Assembly (NCBI GenBank): GCA_963966185.1
Contig: CAWZYM010000102.1
Location: 506,501 to 570,500, forward strand
DNA: 64,000 nucleotides
Reading direction: 5' to 3'
Origin: Rhabditoides inermis
Taxonomy: Eukaryota; Nematoda; Chromadorea; Rhabditida; Rhabditidae
In this document: positions 1-10,692 of the stretch, piece by piece
Layout: each line of letters starts with the position of its first letter
Position numbering within the stretch: the first letter of the stretch is position 1
Notes under the pieces: generated by a model
The model's database searches: none
What the model saw: only the letters and a program-made list of their open reading frames with translations
What the model was told of the DNA's origin: nothing
Made by a program: the position numbers and the translations under genes

Positions 1-557
1 GTTTGTTTGTTGTTATTGTTTATGTTCGTTCGTTGTTATTCATTGTTATGTTACATTACGCGTATACTATTATTCTCTTTCATACCAACAAAAGTTGTGT
101 GGAGCTTTTGCTTCTTTGCCGGCTAAAATCGATTTAGTCAGTTTCGAAATGTTGTTCGCATATGTAGTTTATGATGATCGTATCCATTCTGAATTGACTT
201 CGATTTGTACTTCATTGTTTGCTTGTGGGTCGCCATGGTCTTGACCCACACAGCGGTCTGAAACTACATTTTTCATTGTCGCGCTAGGGTGGTGATGAAA
301 TATGATTTTCTGATTGACCAAGTTATCGCTTGTGTATTGTGATCGAGTTCAGAGTTTGTGCCGCCATGCCGGACCGGCGCTCGCGCGCTGCGTCGTCTTC
401 GGGAACTGAGGGCCACGAACGGGCAGCGGTCAGCCAGCGTTGGTGAACTGCGAGGAAGCGATCATGTACCTCCGCTCCTCTGCAAACTGCAACAAAACTA
501 CGACAACAGGTGGGAGATTGATGTTTTATGAGTATTGATGATGTACATCGTGTGTAG

Positions 558-1000
558 GTGGCGGAGTGGACGAGGCGGGCCGGACGAGGGACCGGAAGAT
601 CACGCTCACCATCTCGGACTGATGTCGCAGAAGGTGAACGTGGTGTTGCCCGAGAAGGCGAGAAGGTGAAGTGGCATCTCAAGTCGAACGTGATCCGCTA
701 CAAGGAGGAGGAGATTGCGGGAGGTGAGTATGTGTGCAGGGAGATGTGGGAATGAAACCGAGTCCTTACAGGCGAAGACGAATGGGAAGTGAGGTGGAGG
801 CGCTGGGCAGGGACGTGGTGCTAACTGTCCAGACGAGGAAGAAGGCGACCGATGAGGATGAGGACGAAGAAGAAGCAGAAACAAAAGAAGCTGACCGTGC
901 AATGTACGCGGTCGTGTCACCCCACCGCGTACATTCAAGCCCTCGCTTCACTCTCAAGAGCAAATCCACGTACTCCCAAGTGTCGAATGAGTTTGTGTAA
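558..1000 (+). CDS. 3' part of an unrecognised gene with acidic tail
   Basis: Three exons join in frame: 558-723, 772-788 and 833-1000, separated by introns of only 48 and 44 bp with GTGAGT/GTGAGG donors and TTACAG/GTCCAG acceptors. The upstream limit is a TGTGTAG acceptor at 557. The encoded stretch reads basic first (around GEKVKWHLKSNVIRYKEEE), then a run rich in Glu and Asp (DEDEDEEEAE), then a Ser/Thr-rich tail ending at TAA 998-1000. A polyadenylation signal AATAAA follows at 1011-1016, which supports this as a true 3' end. The start and the upstream exons (possibly within 360-515) could not be settled. I do not recognise the family, and no catalytic motif is visible. Confidence 0.45.
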
Positions 1001-1021
1001 TGTGCATATCAATAAAGTATT

Positions 1022-1892
1022 ATAACTGTGTCATGGAGTCGATGTAGAATGTATATGGTTATGAATGGGATAATCGATTGAGGGGATCGCGCAGCTGAAA
1101 AGGGGAGAAATGCAGCATGCTTGCAGGCTGCGTGCAGGCCCGATGCAGAGAAGAGTGCAGTCTGTTTTCATGCGCATTGCAGACTGCGCTCCGCTCTGCA
1201 TTGCAGTATCATTTTGATCTGCATGCATGTAGCACATTGGTTTCGGAGTCGCGACGCGCATCGCACAGGGCTATTCTGCCGATGGCGGTACAGTCGGACG
1301 CGACTGCTTGTGTGAAGTCTGAAACGTCACTCGACTTTCTAGAATCCGAAAATTAGGAAATATAAATATTATATTTATCTGTCTCTTGTAACCGACATCA
1401 AGAATATACCATGGTTCATAGGGCTCCGATGAAATTCACTATTTGAATAGAGCCTCATAGTCAGGGTGGCAACAGTTCTGGTCCCAGTGGCAGTCTGCCA
1501 AGTCTGAAAGCGATCGCAACTCTTCCATGTTCGAGAAACCGTCTTCTCGAGATGAGCAAAATGATGTCTTATTTTTGTAATTTCGATCATTTTGAACATA
1601 TTCAGATAGTGCCACCCGTGCTAATTTCCAGTTGAACTTGAGTGAATTGCGCAAATCCACTCTCGACTCACTCATTTATGACCCTTCCCCACCGGCAAAC
1701 GGTCGGGTCTTGGCAGACTGCCATACCATGCCTCCTCTCGCTCCGCCCCTATCCCACTGTTTTTGGTGTTTGAGATATCAGCTGTAATTGTCCGTGTATC
1801 GGCTTTCTCTCATCGAGACGAGTAAAATGGCGTCTTTCAATTTTGATTTGGACTATTTTGAACAAATCCAGGTATCGCCACCCGGGCGACGG
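1022..1892. other. intergenic stretch, no gene seen
   Basis: Only short open frames without splice support occur here. Nothing resembling a known protein or RNA gene was found between the polyadenylation signal at 1011 and the DIRS-like fragment at about 1893. Confidence 0.5.
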
Positions 1893-2028
1893 TAGTGGCA
1901 TCTCGTCTAGCAAGCTTGGTTGGTACCCTTGTAGCCGCTGCGGTGGCCATCCCATTCGCGAACCTCTACACTCGACACCTACAGAGAGCGCTGATAAAGA
2001 GTCTCAAGGGTGCTACCGATTACTCGGT
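1893..2028 (+). repeat. duplicated tail of a DIRS-like RT, joined to satellite
   Basis: This ~136-bp stretch is nearly identical to 4290-4428, inside the DIRS-like reverse transcriptase ORF. It covers the part encoding VVASRLASLVGTLVAAAV and onward to TACTCGGTAG. Immediately after the shared block this copy runs straight into the 11-bp satellite (CAGTTTGTTGA units). The longer copy instead continues about 65 bp before other sequence. The join looks like a truncated retroelement copy fused to satellite DNA. Confidence 0.8.
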
Positions 2029-2349
2029 AGTTTGTTAACAGTTTGTTGACAGTTTGTTGACAGTTTGTTGACAGTTTGTTGACAGTTTGTTGGCAGTTTG
2101 TTGACAGTTTGTTGACAGTTTGTTGACAGTTTGTTAACAGTTTGTTAAGAGTTTGTTAAGAGTTTGTTAAGAGTTTATAACAAAGACAGTTTGTTGACAG
2201 TTTGTTGACAGTTTGTTGACAGTTTGTTGACAGTTTGTTAAGACTTTGTTAAGAGTTTGTTTACAGTTTATAACAAAGACAGTTTGTTAACAGTTTGTTA
2301 ACAGTTTGTTAACAGTTTGTTAAGAGTTTGTTAACAGTTTGTTGACAGT
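2029..2349 (+). repeat. 11-bp tandem satellite, array 1
   Basis: About 29 head-to-tail units of an 11-mer with consensus CAGTTTGTTGA, varying to CAGTTTGTTAA and AAGAGTTTGTT. An interrupting variant with TATAACAAAGA occurs periodically. The same unit forms the large arrays at 4616-6390 and 11130-11408. Confidence 0.95.
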
Positions 2350-2820
2350 TCCCCTCACCGGAACCAGAGGAAAGGTCTTCGAAATCGGTCAGTGGAATTG
2401 ACCAGAGCGTACTTAGTTGCGTAGATCTGGGACCCACCCAGTATTCCGTTTAAGGTCGACTTCGCGACCGCCTCCCAATCCGCGCCGCCCCCGCCTAGGA
2501 TCACGGTGCCAAAGAAGCGCGACCGTGTTCGTCTACCACCGTCGGTGCTGGCTGACTTTGAGAGATGTGCCTCTGGAGGGTAAGGATGGTTAGATTGTAC
2601 TATAACCCACATTGTACCTCCTGGGTCGGCCCTCAAGGGTAGCGAGCGGGAGGAGTTCCTGCGGGCCATTTCCTGGCCCGCATCAGTCTATGCATCGGCG
2701 CCGGTGGTTGATCAGAGTTTGGTCCGGTGAGCGGCGGAGTGTACATCGCCGAAGTGAGTGACATGGCTCGGGGCTCGTTTGGCGTTTCACCCTAAATTTG
2801 TTAAAGTACGGCTGCTATGA
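2350..2820. other. unassigned sequence between satellite and gene fragment
   Basis: Open frames of 30-100 codons exist on both strands, including a 104-codon minus-strand frame at 2355-2669. None carries a motif I can name. It may be a remnant of DIRS-like ORF1 or of the neighbouring gene's upstream exons; a GTGAGTGA donor-like site lies near 2752. Confidence 0.25.
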
Positions 2821-3399
2821 ATGCACGAAAATATCTTGTCAGCGGCGGCCGCGAACTCCTTCTCCTTAACTACTGACGATGAGGAGACGAACGAAAGTTA
2901 CAAGAGGACGGCGTTGGAGTGCATAGGAGGGACGATTTCGGAACTCATCGCACTGAGAAGGACGAAGGTGCAGGGTGAGTCCTGGAGGTTAATACAGACT
3001 TTGTGCATTAACACTCCTTGCAGAGCGCCTCGGCCTCCCGCGGTCCCTCCTGGCCGACTCGCTCTCGTCCCCGCTGTCGAAGAAACACGAGGAGAGTGGC
3101 GTTGCGGCAGGTACGAGACCATGTTGCACCTTCCAGGCCTTATGTACTATATTTAGAACTGCGCTCAGTTCTCTTTGGCAAAGTCCTTCGGGGCAAGGTG
3201 ACGGCGGCAGCCAAGGAGAACGATCTCAAGTAGTTCGCAATTTCTTCCCTGGTGCTATAAATCGAGATGGGTAGATACTAACTCGTTACAGGAAGTCCAT
3301 AAGAAAGCTGGCCAAGAGGCGACACTCGGAGAATCGCCACGACCACCCCAACTTGAAGCGTCAGAAGCAGTTCCACAAGAACGAGCGCGGCGACGGCAG
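2821..3399 (+). pseudogene. four exons of an unrecognised basic-tailed gene, cut by a DIRS-like insertion
   Basis: Four exons join in one frame with good splice signals: up to 2974, then 3024-3110, 3169-3229 and 3292-3399. The product begins around an acidic segment (TTDDEETNESYKRTALE). It continues through a helical segment (LGLPRSLLADSLSSPLSKK) and ends very basic (RKLAKRRHSENRHDHP, then KRQKQFHKNERGDGR). The last exon ends in a GTACGCAC donor at 3400. The next acceptor-like site (TTTGTGGCAG, near 3461) is followed at once by DIRS-like pol sequence rather than a matching exon. The 3' end of the gene therefore seems lost or displaced by the insertion. The start is uncertain: the ATG near 2821 may lie inside an intron that ends in TTGTCAG. 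I do not recognise the family. Confidence 0.5.
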
Positions 3400-3461
3400 G
3401 TACGCACAGGCACAGCCAACAGTCCCGCCTACACCCACTGTGAATTCACCTTTTGTGGCAG

Positions 3462-4440
3462 GCCAAGTGGCCGAGCATTTTGATAACTGGTGTGAGCTGA
3501 CGAGTGACCCAACGATTCTGAACATAGTCGCGGGCTATCGTATCCCATTCGCTCAGACTTCGCCACTGTCTGTGATAGTTGGCGAGAGTATTACTAGGTC
3601 GGTTCCGGAAGCTCTGTTCCCGGAGATGCGCGCGAAAAAAAATGCGCGCGAAAAAAGCGATTGAAAGAGTACCCAAGGGTGAACGTGTCTGGGTCAGCAG
3701 CATCTTTCCAGTGCCTAAGAAAGATGGCTCGCTCCGTCCGGTTATCAATTTCAAACCGCTTAATGCTTTCATTGAACCACTGCATTTCAAGATAGAGAAT
3801 GCGGGCACGGCGAAGGCCTTAATTAAGAAGAGTGATTGGTTGGCGAAGCAGGATCTGTCGGATGCGTATTATTCGGTGCGCATTCACCCCCGCAGCAGGA
3901 ACTTTCTGGCGTTCACTTGGGGGGAGCAGGTATGGAGGTTTCGCGCTCTCTGCTTCGGCCTGTGCACAGCGCCCTGGGTGTTCAATAAGTTGATGAAACC
4001 TATCGTCGAAACTATGCGGGAGTCAAGCGCGCGTCTGGTCAATTATCTGGACGACTGGCTTCTCATTGAGTCCTCACGGGAGCGTTTAACGCAGAGTGTG
4101 GAGAAGCTGTGCAGGTTGTTCGCCAGCCTCGGCCTGACGGTGAATCTCAAGAAGTCGGAGATGTCTCCCACACAAAATATTGAGTTCTTGGGAATTTCAT
4201 TCGATTCCCTACTACTAACCACTAGAGTTCCGGGGTACAAACTCGATAAGATCCGCAGCGAAGCACAAGCGCTAATCTCACGAGAGACGGTAGTGGCATC
4301 TCGTCTAGCAAGCTTGGTTGGTACCCTGGTAGCCGCTGCGGTGGCCATCCCATTCGCGAACCTCTACACTCGACACCTACAGAGAGCGCTGATAAAGAGT
4401 CTCAAGGGTGCTACCGATTACTCGGTAGTGTGTCAGGTGG
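3462..4440 (+). mobile_element. DIRS/PAT-like retrotransposon reverse transcriptase, frameshifted fragment
   Basis: The order of motifs matches the reverse transcriptase of DIRS-type (tyrosine-recombinase) retroelements. The leader resembles AEHFDNWCELTSDPTILNIV, followed by FPVPKKDGSLRPVINF, DLSDAYYSVRIHP, FGLCTAPWVFNKL, the catalytic YLDDWLL and NIEFLGI. No RNase H, methylase-like or recombinase domain follows, so the copy is truncated at about 4440. The reading frame shifts near 3630-3652, where an ATGCGCGCGAAAAAA block is duplicated. The N-terminal part lies in one frame (to the stop near 3664) and the rest in another (3579-4487). The copy is not functional as it stands. PAT/DIRS elements are known from free-living nematodes, which fits the host inferred here. 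Confidence 0.85.
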
Positions 4441-4495
4441 ACGAGAAGGCGCGTTCTGAAACCACTAACGCTTCGAACAAAGGGTGAGCAGTATT

Positions 4496-4579
4496 CGATA
4501 GTGAGGGGTGAGAGATGAGGAGTGATATTGAAAGTGGTGTGGGAAGTGGTCTAATTGAGTGAGTGTTGATTGGTTGATC
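4496..4579 (+). repeat. left arm of an 84-bp inverted repeat
   Basis: The block from GATAGTGAGGGGTGAG to GATTGGTTGATC is the exact or near-exact reverse complement of 11424-11507. The two arms bracket about 6.9 kb of satellite, LINEs and satellite. No target-site duplication is obvious outside the arms. Confidence 0.85.
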
Positions 4580-4615
4580 TTGAGGAGTGTGGCGAGAAGC
4601 CTCTGATCATCTCGT

Positions 4616-6390
4616 TAAGAGTTTGTTAACAGTTTGTTGACAGTTTGTTAACAGTTTGTTAACAGTTTGTTAACAGTTTATAACAAAGACAGTTTGTTAA
4701 CAGTTTGTTGACAGTGTGTTGACAGTTTGTTAACAGTTTGTTAACAGTTTATAGCAAAGACAGTTTGTTAACAGTTTGTTGACAGTTTGTTGATAGTTTG
4801 TTGACAGTTTGTTGACAGTTGGTTGACAGTTTGTTAACAGTTTGTTGACAGTTTGTTGACAGTTTGTTGACAGTTTGTTGAAAGTTTGTTAAGAGTTTGT
4901 TAAGAGTTTGTTAAGAGCTTGTTAACAGTTTGTTAACAGTTTATAGCAAAGACAGTTTGTTAACAGTTTGTTGACAGTGTGTTGACAGTTTGTTGACAGT
5001 TTGTTGACAGTTTGTTGACAACTAAGACAGTTTGTTGACAGTTTGTTGACAGTTTGTTGACAGTTTGTTGACAGTTTGTTGATAGTTTGTTGACAGTTTG
5101 TTGACAGTTTGTTGACAACTAAGACAGTTTGTTGACAGTTTGTTGACAACTAAGACAGTTTGTTGACAGTTTGTTGACAGTTTGTTGACAGTTTGTTGAG
5201 AGTTTGTTGACAGTTTGTTGACAGTTTGTTGACAGTTTGTTGACAGTTTGTTGACAGTTTGTTGACAGTTTGTTGACAGTTTGTTGATAGTTTGTTGACA
5301 GTTTGTTGATAGTTTGTTGACAGTTTGTTGACAGTTTGTTAACAGTTTGTTAAGAGTTTGTTAAGAGTTTGTTAAGAGCTTGTTAACAGTTTGTTAACAG
5401 TTTGTTGACAGTTTGTTGACAGTTTATAACAAAGACAGTTTTTGTACTGTTTGTTAACAGTTTGTTGACAGTTTGTTAACAGTTGGTTGAGAGTTTGTTG
5501 ACAGTTTACAACTACGACAGTTTGTCGACAGTTTGTTGACAGTTTGTTGACAGTTTGTTGATAGTTTGTTAACAGTTTGTTGACAGTTTGTTAAGAGTTT
5601 GTTAAGAGTTTGTTAAGAGTTTGTTAAGAGTTTGTTAACAGTTTGTTGACAGTTTGTTAACAGTTTGTTAACAGTTTGTTAACAGTTTATAACAAAGACA
5701 GTTTGTTAACAGTTTGTTGACAGTGTGTTGACAGTTTGTTAACAGTTTGTTAACAGTTTATAGCAAAGACAGTTTGTTAACAGTTTGTTGACAGTTTGTT
5801 GATAGTTTGTTGACAGTTTGTTGACAGTTTGTTGACAGTTTGTTGATAGTTTTTTTGAGCTTGTTAACAGTTTGTTGACAGTTTATAACAAAGACAGTTT
5901 GTGTACTGTTTGTTAACAGTTTGTTGACAGTTTGTTAACAGTTGGTTGAGAGTTTGTTGACAGTTTACAACTAAGACAGTTTGTCGACAGTTTGTTGACA
6001 GTTTGTTGACAGTTTGTTGATAGTTTGTTAACAGTTTGTTGACAGTTTATAACAAAGACAGTTTTTGTACTGTTTGTTAACAGTTTGTTGACAGTTTGTT
6101 AACAGTTGGTTGAGAGTTTGTTGACAGTTTACAACTACGACAGTTTGTCGACAGTTTGTTGACAGTTTGTTGACAGTTTGTTGATAGTTTGTTAACAGTT
6201 TGTTGACAGTTTGTTAAGAGTTTGTTAAGAGTTTGTTAATAGTTTGTTAACAGTTTGTTAACAGTTTGTTGACAGTTTGTTAACAGTTTGTTGACAGTTT
6301 GTTGACAGTTTATAACAAAGATAGTTTGTGAACTGTTTGTTAACAGTTTGTTGACAGTTTGTTAACAGTTCGTTAACAATTTGTTACTCA
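4616..6390 (+). repeat. 11-bp tandem satellite, main array (~1.77 kb)
   Basis: Roughly 160 units of CAGTTTGTTGA/CAGTTTGTTAA are arranged in higher-order blocks punctuated by TATAACAAAGA or ACAACTAAGA spacers. Several longer blocks recur nearly verbatim, for example 5440-5620 against 5890-6030 and 6060-6200, showing segmental duplication inside the array. Open frames here are satellite translations and not genes. Confidence 0.95.
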
Positions 6391-6395
6391 CTCAC

Positions 6396-6986
6396 TCCTC
6401 GGCCGATTCTCCGTAGATCATCTGGAGCGTTGTCACTCCTTAGCCGGCGAGCATCGTGTGAACCAGTTCTGACCACTTGACGCGGTCTTGTGCCATGTCC
6501 ATAACAGCGTCCATCCACTGCCCGTTGCGAGTGTTCCAAGCTCTGCGGAACGAAGTGTCTCTCGAAGTAACTTTGGCACGCACGGCAGGCGTGGGCCCGA
6601 CATCCTCCTTCAGCTTCTCGTCCCATGTGGCGCGTTTCCTTCCTGGGCCTCGTCTCCACTCCGGCGGCGGTAGTGTGAGCGCAGCTTGCTTCAAAATCCA
6701 ATGGTCTTCTCGTCGCAGCACGTGTCCCAAGAGACGAACTCTCGTTGCCGCCACTTGCCGCGAGAGGGTGGGCAGCTTGGACTTTTTGCGCAGGAGACGG
6801 GAGTAGATGTTGTTTACATCCCGATACAACTGCGAGTTGTGGCGACGGTTTGGGTAGAAGTAGCCTAGCATCCGGCGCAAGAATTTGCGTTCCGCCGTAT
6901 CCAGATTCTCCTCGAGCTTCTTATTGAGAGCCCAAGTGCCGGATCCGTAGAGCATCGCAGGTCGGATGGCGGTGAGGTAGATCCGC
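6396..6986 (-). mobile_element. 3' part of an old non-LTR retrotransposon (LINE A)
   Basis: The minus-strand frame 6440-6955 encodes the region downstream of the catalytic core in a LINE reverse transcriptase. The marks are LYGSGTWALNKK, ERKFLRRMLGYFYPN, VRLLGHVLRR and a terminal RNA-binding-like basic stretch. At 6986 the frame (reading LRIYLTAIRP) stops abruptly at the tail of a younger LINE and resumes at 10733. The catalytic YADD block is on that other side. The two pieces were one ORF before the insertion. Confidence 0.8.
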
Positions 6987-7114
6987 AGTTATAATAATAA
7001 TAATATTTATCAATTGTACATTAAATACAATCATTACGCTAGATCAAGGTGGAACACTTACAGATCTAGAAAATATGTGAATTATAAAAATAAGGAAAAA
7101 GTTACAATGCGATG

Positions 7115-9919
7115 TTAATGCGTTGATATGTAATCGCAGAAGGCGGATTGACTTGAGAAAAGAATCTCGTCGGGGATAGCATTAACAATTTGAAACGTTC
7201 GGAATGATAGAAAAGATTTGACATTATTTGAGACGTTATGTGAAGTAGGGATAGGATATAGTTTTGTCGTTGCACCGCGCGTCCGACTGGTTCTTGTTCG
7301 AAAAAGAGAACCCACACACAAGTCAGCTTCACCCTTCAACATCCTGTGCACCATCACCAAGTCAGCTCGCACTCTTCGAGTTTGGAGAGTTTCAAGCTTC
7401 AAACGAGCCCGCAGCGCAGCATGAGAGAGATGAGAGAGTTTGCAGCGATTGGCGAGACGAGAGAGAAAGAGAGATTGTACTGACTCCAGGGTGGAAATGT
7501 CAACGTCATAGCAAGGCGAGTAGACAACACTACAGTATTCTAGAATACTGCGAACATAAACAGAAAATGCTTTCACAAGAACTTCTTCATTCCGCGTCTT
7601 TAGAAGGATGAAAAGGAAATGAATTTTTTGGTTGGATTTTTTACAGATGTTGTTTATATGTGAGCGGAATGAGAGGTCTTGTGAAACAAGGACACCGAGA
7701 TCGCGAACCTCAGACTGGCTGGGGACGCTCACTCCACACAACGAGTACACGGCACGGGGATTGCGCTTGCCAACATGCAACACAACGCACTTGGGTGCAC
7801 ATACACTCATCTGCCACCCATCCACCCATTTCTCCAGCGCAAGAGCCGCGGGAGCGAGAGGGGAACTGGTGTCAGGCGAGAACACAGAAACAAGCTTCGC
7901 ATCGTCTGCGAATAGAAGCACGGAACAATCAGGAGGCATGGCTTCGGGGAGGTCATTAATGAATAGGTTGAAGAGGAGAGGGCCTAGCACGGAACCCTGT
8001 GGTACTCCTGAGAGCACTGGTTGGGACTCGCTGCATTCGCCTTCTACCTCCACACATTGCACTCTTCCTGTCAGCCAATTAGCCAACCACCGATGCAGGC
8101 AACCTCCAATACCGTAACATGCGAGCTTGGCCAGCAGTTTTTCATGCGAGACAGTATCGAAAGCACGCGAGAAATCTATGTATAACACATCAGCACACTT
8201 TTGCTCACTCTCGGCTGTTACGAGTGAACTCATAAACGAGAGGAGCTGAGTAGTTGTGCTCCGTTTGGCGCGAAAACCATGCTGAGAAGGTGATAGAAGG
8301 TGATGAGCGGTTAGAAAAGTGCAAACCTCGCGCTTGATGATGGATTCAAACGCTTTGCCGATAGCTGATGTTAGGCTGATCGGTCTGTAGTTGGCAGGAC
8401 TGTCGCGTCGCCCCTTTTTGAATATAGGGACGATGCGCGCAGTCTTCCACTGTGAGGGGACCTCGCCGGATTGCATGGAAGCAGAGAAGATGAGAGAAAG
8501 TGGAAGAGCAATCGAACATGCAGTGTGCTTGAGAAAGAAGGAAGGTATCCCTTCAGGTGTGCTGTTGATTTTTGGACGAAGAGCGCGCAGTGCCTTCTCG
8601 ACGATCCATGGTTGAACAAGGACGTCAACGAGAGAGGCATGCGTGCGAGGAGAAATAGAAGGCAATCGCCCGTCATCACGAATGAAGACGGAACTGAATT
8701 GTTTGGATAGCAGCTCCGATTTTGCAAGAGGACTGTCAGCTTGTACACCATCATTAGAGACTAGAATGGGAAGCGGGGAGTGTGAGTTAGAAGCAGATTT
8801 TACAAACGTAAAGAAATCTCTACTATTGAAAACGAACTTTTTCTCTAGAAGAGACCGCTCTCGACGTTGGATTTTCATAATGCGCTTCACACATTGCTTG
8901 TACTTGTTGGAATTCTTTTCTTTCCTCCAAATCCTCGCTTTGTGTTTGTATAGACGCCTTATGTGTTTTGAGACAGTCTTCTTCTTGATTTCTCGTTCGG
9001 GAATACACTCGGAAATGATAGATTGAATAATCTGTACAAATCGATCACACATAGCTTGTACACTGTCATGCTTCTGGAGGAGCAATGCAAACCACGGGGT
9101 ACATGCAATCAGTCCCTCGGCTTTTTTGTAATCTCCCTTGCGAAAAGCGAAAAGCTTTCGCTCAGCTTTCCGCGCGGTTGAGATGTGCGAGCAGATAACA
9201 GAAAACACAGGGGATGCATGATCGGAAAAACCACCCTGGACAGATACATCAGAGACAAGAGAGTGAGAGGACGAAAGCACAATATCGAGAATGTTGCCAG
9301 CGCGTGTGGGCTCGTCTATCAGCTGATCTAATCCGTGAGAAATAGAGAATGCGAGTAAGTCACGGCAATGGGCACAATCAGTATTGAGGTTTGGCCAACT
9401 CACATGGGGAGCGTTGAAATCTCCGCAGATAACCACTGGGTGTGGAGAGGAGACGACCAGTCGGGACAGCGCGAGCAACAACGGGACAAAAGATCTGGAA
9501 TGAGCGGGATGATATACACTAATGAAACGGAAAGGGGAATCGGTGTGGAAATCGAGGGATAGGTATTCTAGATCACTGTCAACTGGACTTGCCTCATGCA
9601 AAGAAACGGGGATGTGAGGTTTTACAATAATAACTAGCCCTCCTCCAATAGTTTGGGTGGGGCGGTCACGGCGAAACAATTGAAATTCATTAGTTACATA
9701 CGAATCTGGAATATCATCAGAAAGCCACGTCTCACAAAGTGAGAGTACATGCAAATTAGATAGGCGGAAGTAATCGGTATAAAGGGTCACCCGGTTTCGT
9801 AGTGAGCGGACGTTGTGCTGCGCGACTCTCAGACAGCGACTGCGGGCGACTGCTGCATCGGCTGCGGCGGCTGCTGGCTGGGCGGGCTGGTCGGCGCGCG
9901 CGGCTTCGAAGGCGTCCAC
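7115..9919 (-). CDS. LINE ORF2: AP endonuclease and reverse transcriptase (934 aa)
   Basis: The uninterrupted 934-residue ORF nicks target DNA and reverse-transcribes the element's RNA. The N-terminal third has apurinic-type endonuclease motifs: QHNVRSLRNR, CETWLSDD, the YHPAHS region, CGDFNAPHVSW and GFSDHASPVF. The middle holds the reverse transcriptase: WKTARIVPIFKKG, NYRPISL, GFRAKRSTT, the catalytic YIDFSRAFDTV, SGVPQGSVLGPLLF and FADDAKL. The C-terminal region matches the long thumb of CR1/Jockey-type LINEs. There is no RNase H. ORF2 overlaps the end of ORF1 by about 90 bp in another frame, a usual LINE arrangement. No stop or frameshift was seen. The family assignment to CR1/Jockey rather than a sister clade is by motif style only. 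Confidence 0.9.
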   Translation of the reverse strand: MDAFEAARADQPAQPAAAAADAAVARSRCLRVAQHNVRSLRNRVTLYTDYFRLSNLHVLSLCETWLSDDIPDSYVTNEFQLFRRDRPTQTIGGGLVIIVKPHIPVSLHEASPVDSDLEYLSLDFHTDSPFRFISVYHPAHSRSFVPLLLALSRLVVSSPHPVVICGDFNAPHVSWPNLNTDCAHCRDLLAFSISHGLDQLIDEPTRAGNILDIVLSSSHSLVSDVSVQGGFSDHASPVFSVICSHISTARKAERKLFAFRKGDYKKAEGLIACTPWFALLLQKHDSVQAMCDRFVQIIQSIISECIPEREIKKKTVSKHIRRLYKHKARIWRKEKNSNKYKQCVKRIMKIQRRERSLLEKKFVFNSRDFFTFVKSASNSHSPLPILVSNDGVQADSPLAKSELLSKQFSSVFIRDDGRLPSISPRTHASLVDVLVQPWIVEKALRALRPKINSTPEGIPSFFLKHTACSIALPLSLIFSASMQSGEVPSQWKTARIVPIFKKGRRDSPANYRPISLTSAIGKAFESIIKREVCTFLTAHHLLSPSQHGFRAKRSTTTQLLSFMSSLVTAESEQKCADVLYIDFSRAFDTVSHEKLLAKLACYGIGGCLHRWLANWLTGRVQCVEVEGECSESQPVLSGVPQGSVLGPLLFNLFINDLPEAMPPDCSVLLFADDAKLVSVFSPDTSSPLAPAALALEKWVDGWQMSVCAPKCVVLHVGKRNPRAVYSLCGVSVPSQSEVRDLGVLVSQDLSFRSHINNICKKSNQKIHFLFILLKTRNEEVLVKAFSVYVRSILEYCSVVYSPCYDVDISTLESVQSLFLSRLANRCKLSHLSHAALRARLKLETLQTRRVRADLVMVHRMLKGEADLCVGSLFRTRTSRTRGATTKLYPIPTSHNVSNNVKSFLSFRTFQIVNAIPDEILFSSQSAFCDYISTH

Positions 9920-10692
9920 GGCTGCGGCGTCTCCACGCGCACCACCTTGAAGTTGCGCACGGTGTAGACGCGGGCTCCAGCCTTGTCGTTCTCCGAGATG
10001 GCCTGTTTCCAGGCTTGGCGGTAGATGATGCTCTCCGCGGCAGACATGTCGAGGCGGGCAGAGGTCGTCTTGTTCGCAAGACGACTCTTCGCGTTGAACT
10101 TCTTGAGGAAGGAGAACACCTGCGCTTCCGAGGTGAACTCGGCGATCAGTGGACGGGGTGAGCGGCCGTCGGGCCGCGGGTTTCCGAGTCGAAAAACCTC
10201 GACGGCGGGGTCGAGCTCCAGCTCACCGAGAATAGCGGCGAAGTGTGCGGAGTCATCGGTGTTCTCCGGCAGGTTCTTGATGAAGGCACGCTTGCGGCGA
10301 TCGGCGTCCTCGGCTTGGTCCTTGACTCCCTGCTGCACCTGCAGGACAATGCGGGCGTTGTCGGCGGCAGACGGCACTCCACGAGCGGCCATACTCGAGT
10401 AGAGCGGCTTGTCGGTGGCGAGTAGCTTGTCGATCTTGATGGAGATGTCGGCCAGCTTCTCCTCGAGCACAGCGAACTGCTTCTGCAGCTGCTCGATTTG
10501 GGTGGTGAGGGGTCGGTACATCTTCTTGTAGCTCTCCTCGAGGGCGTCGTTGATCAGCCCCACCACGCGCTGGTCGGTCACCTTGGGAGAGGAAGTGAAG
10601 AATCCTCCCTTCTTCCTCTTCACTCCTTGAGGGGTAGAGTTGAGAGAGTTGCTGCCAGAAGATTGCGGCGTCTCGGATGTTGACATTTCCAT
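9829..10692 (-). CDS. LINE ORF1: RNA-binding coiled-coil protein (~287 aa)
   Basis: This open frame lies just upstream of ORF2 and overlaps it. It has a Ser/Thr/Lys-rich head, a predicted coiled coil (ALEESYKKMYRPLTTQIEQL and onward) and a central domain resembling the RRM-like fold of LINE ORF1 proteins (RRKRAFIKNLPEN, then EVFRLGNPRP). The C-terminus is Pro/Gln-rich. ORF1 proteins bind the element's RNA. Two ATGs six bases apart at 10684-10692 could start it; I chose the upstream one. The frame also reads on upstream into LINE A, so the start is set by the insertion boundary and not by the open frame. Confidence 0.8.
   Translation of the reverse strand: MEMSTSETPQSSGSNSLNSTPQGVKRKKGGFFTSSPKVTDQRVVGLINDALEESYKKMYRPLTTQIEQLQKQFAVLEEKLADISIKIDKLLATDKPLYSSMAARGVPSAADNARIVLQVQQGVKDQAEDADRRKRAFIKNLPENTDDSAHFAAILGELELDPAVEVFRLGNPRPDGRSPRPLIAEFTSEAQVFSFLKKFNAKSRLANKTTSARLDMSAAESIIYRQAWKQAISENDKAGARVYTVRNFKVVRVETPQPWTPSKPRAPTSPPSQQPPQPMQQSPAVAV

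Noticed and set aside
4616..6390. Possible CRISPR-like or regulatory iteron array
   Set aside because: Units are contiguous 11-mers without unique spacers, in a eukaryotic intron-rich context. It is a simple satellite.
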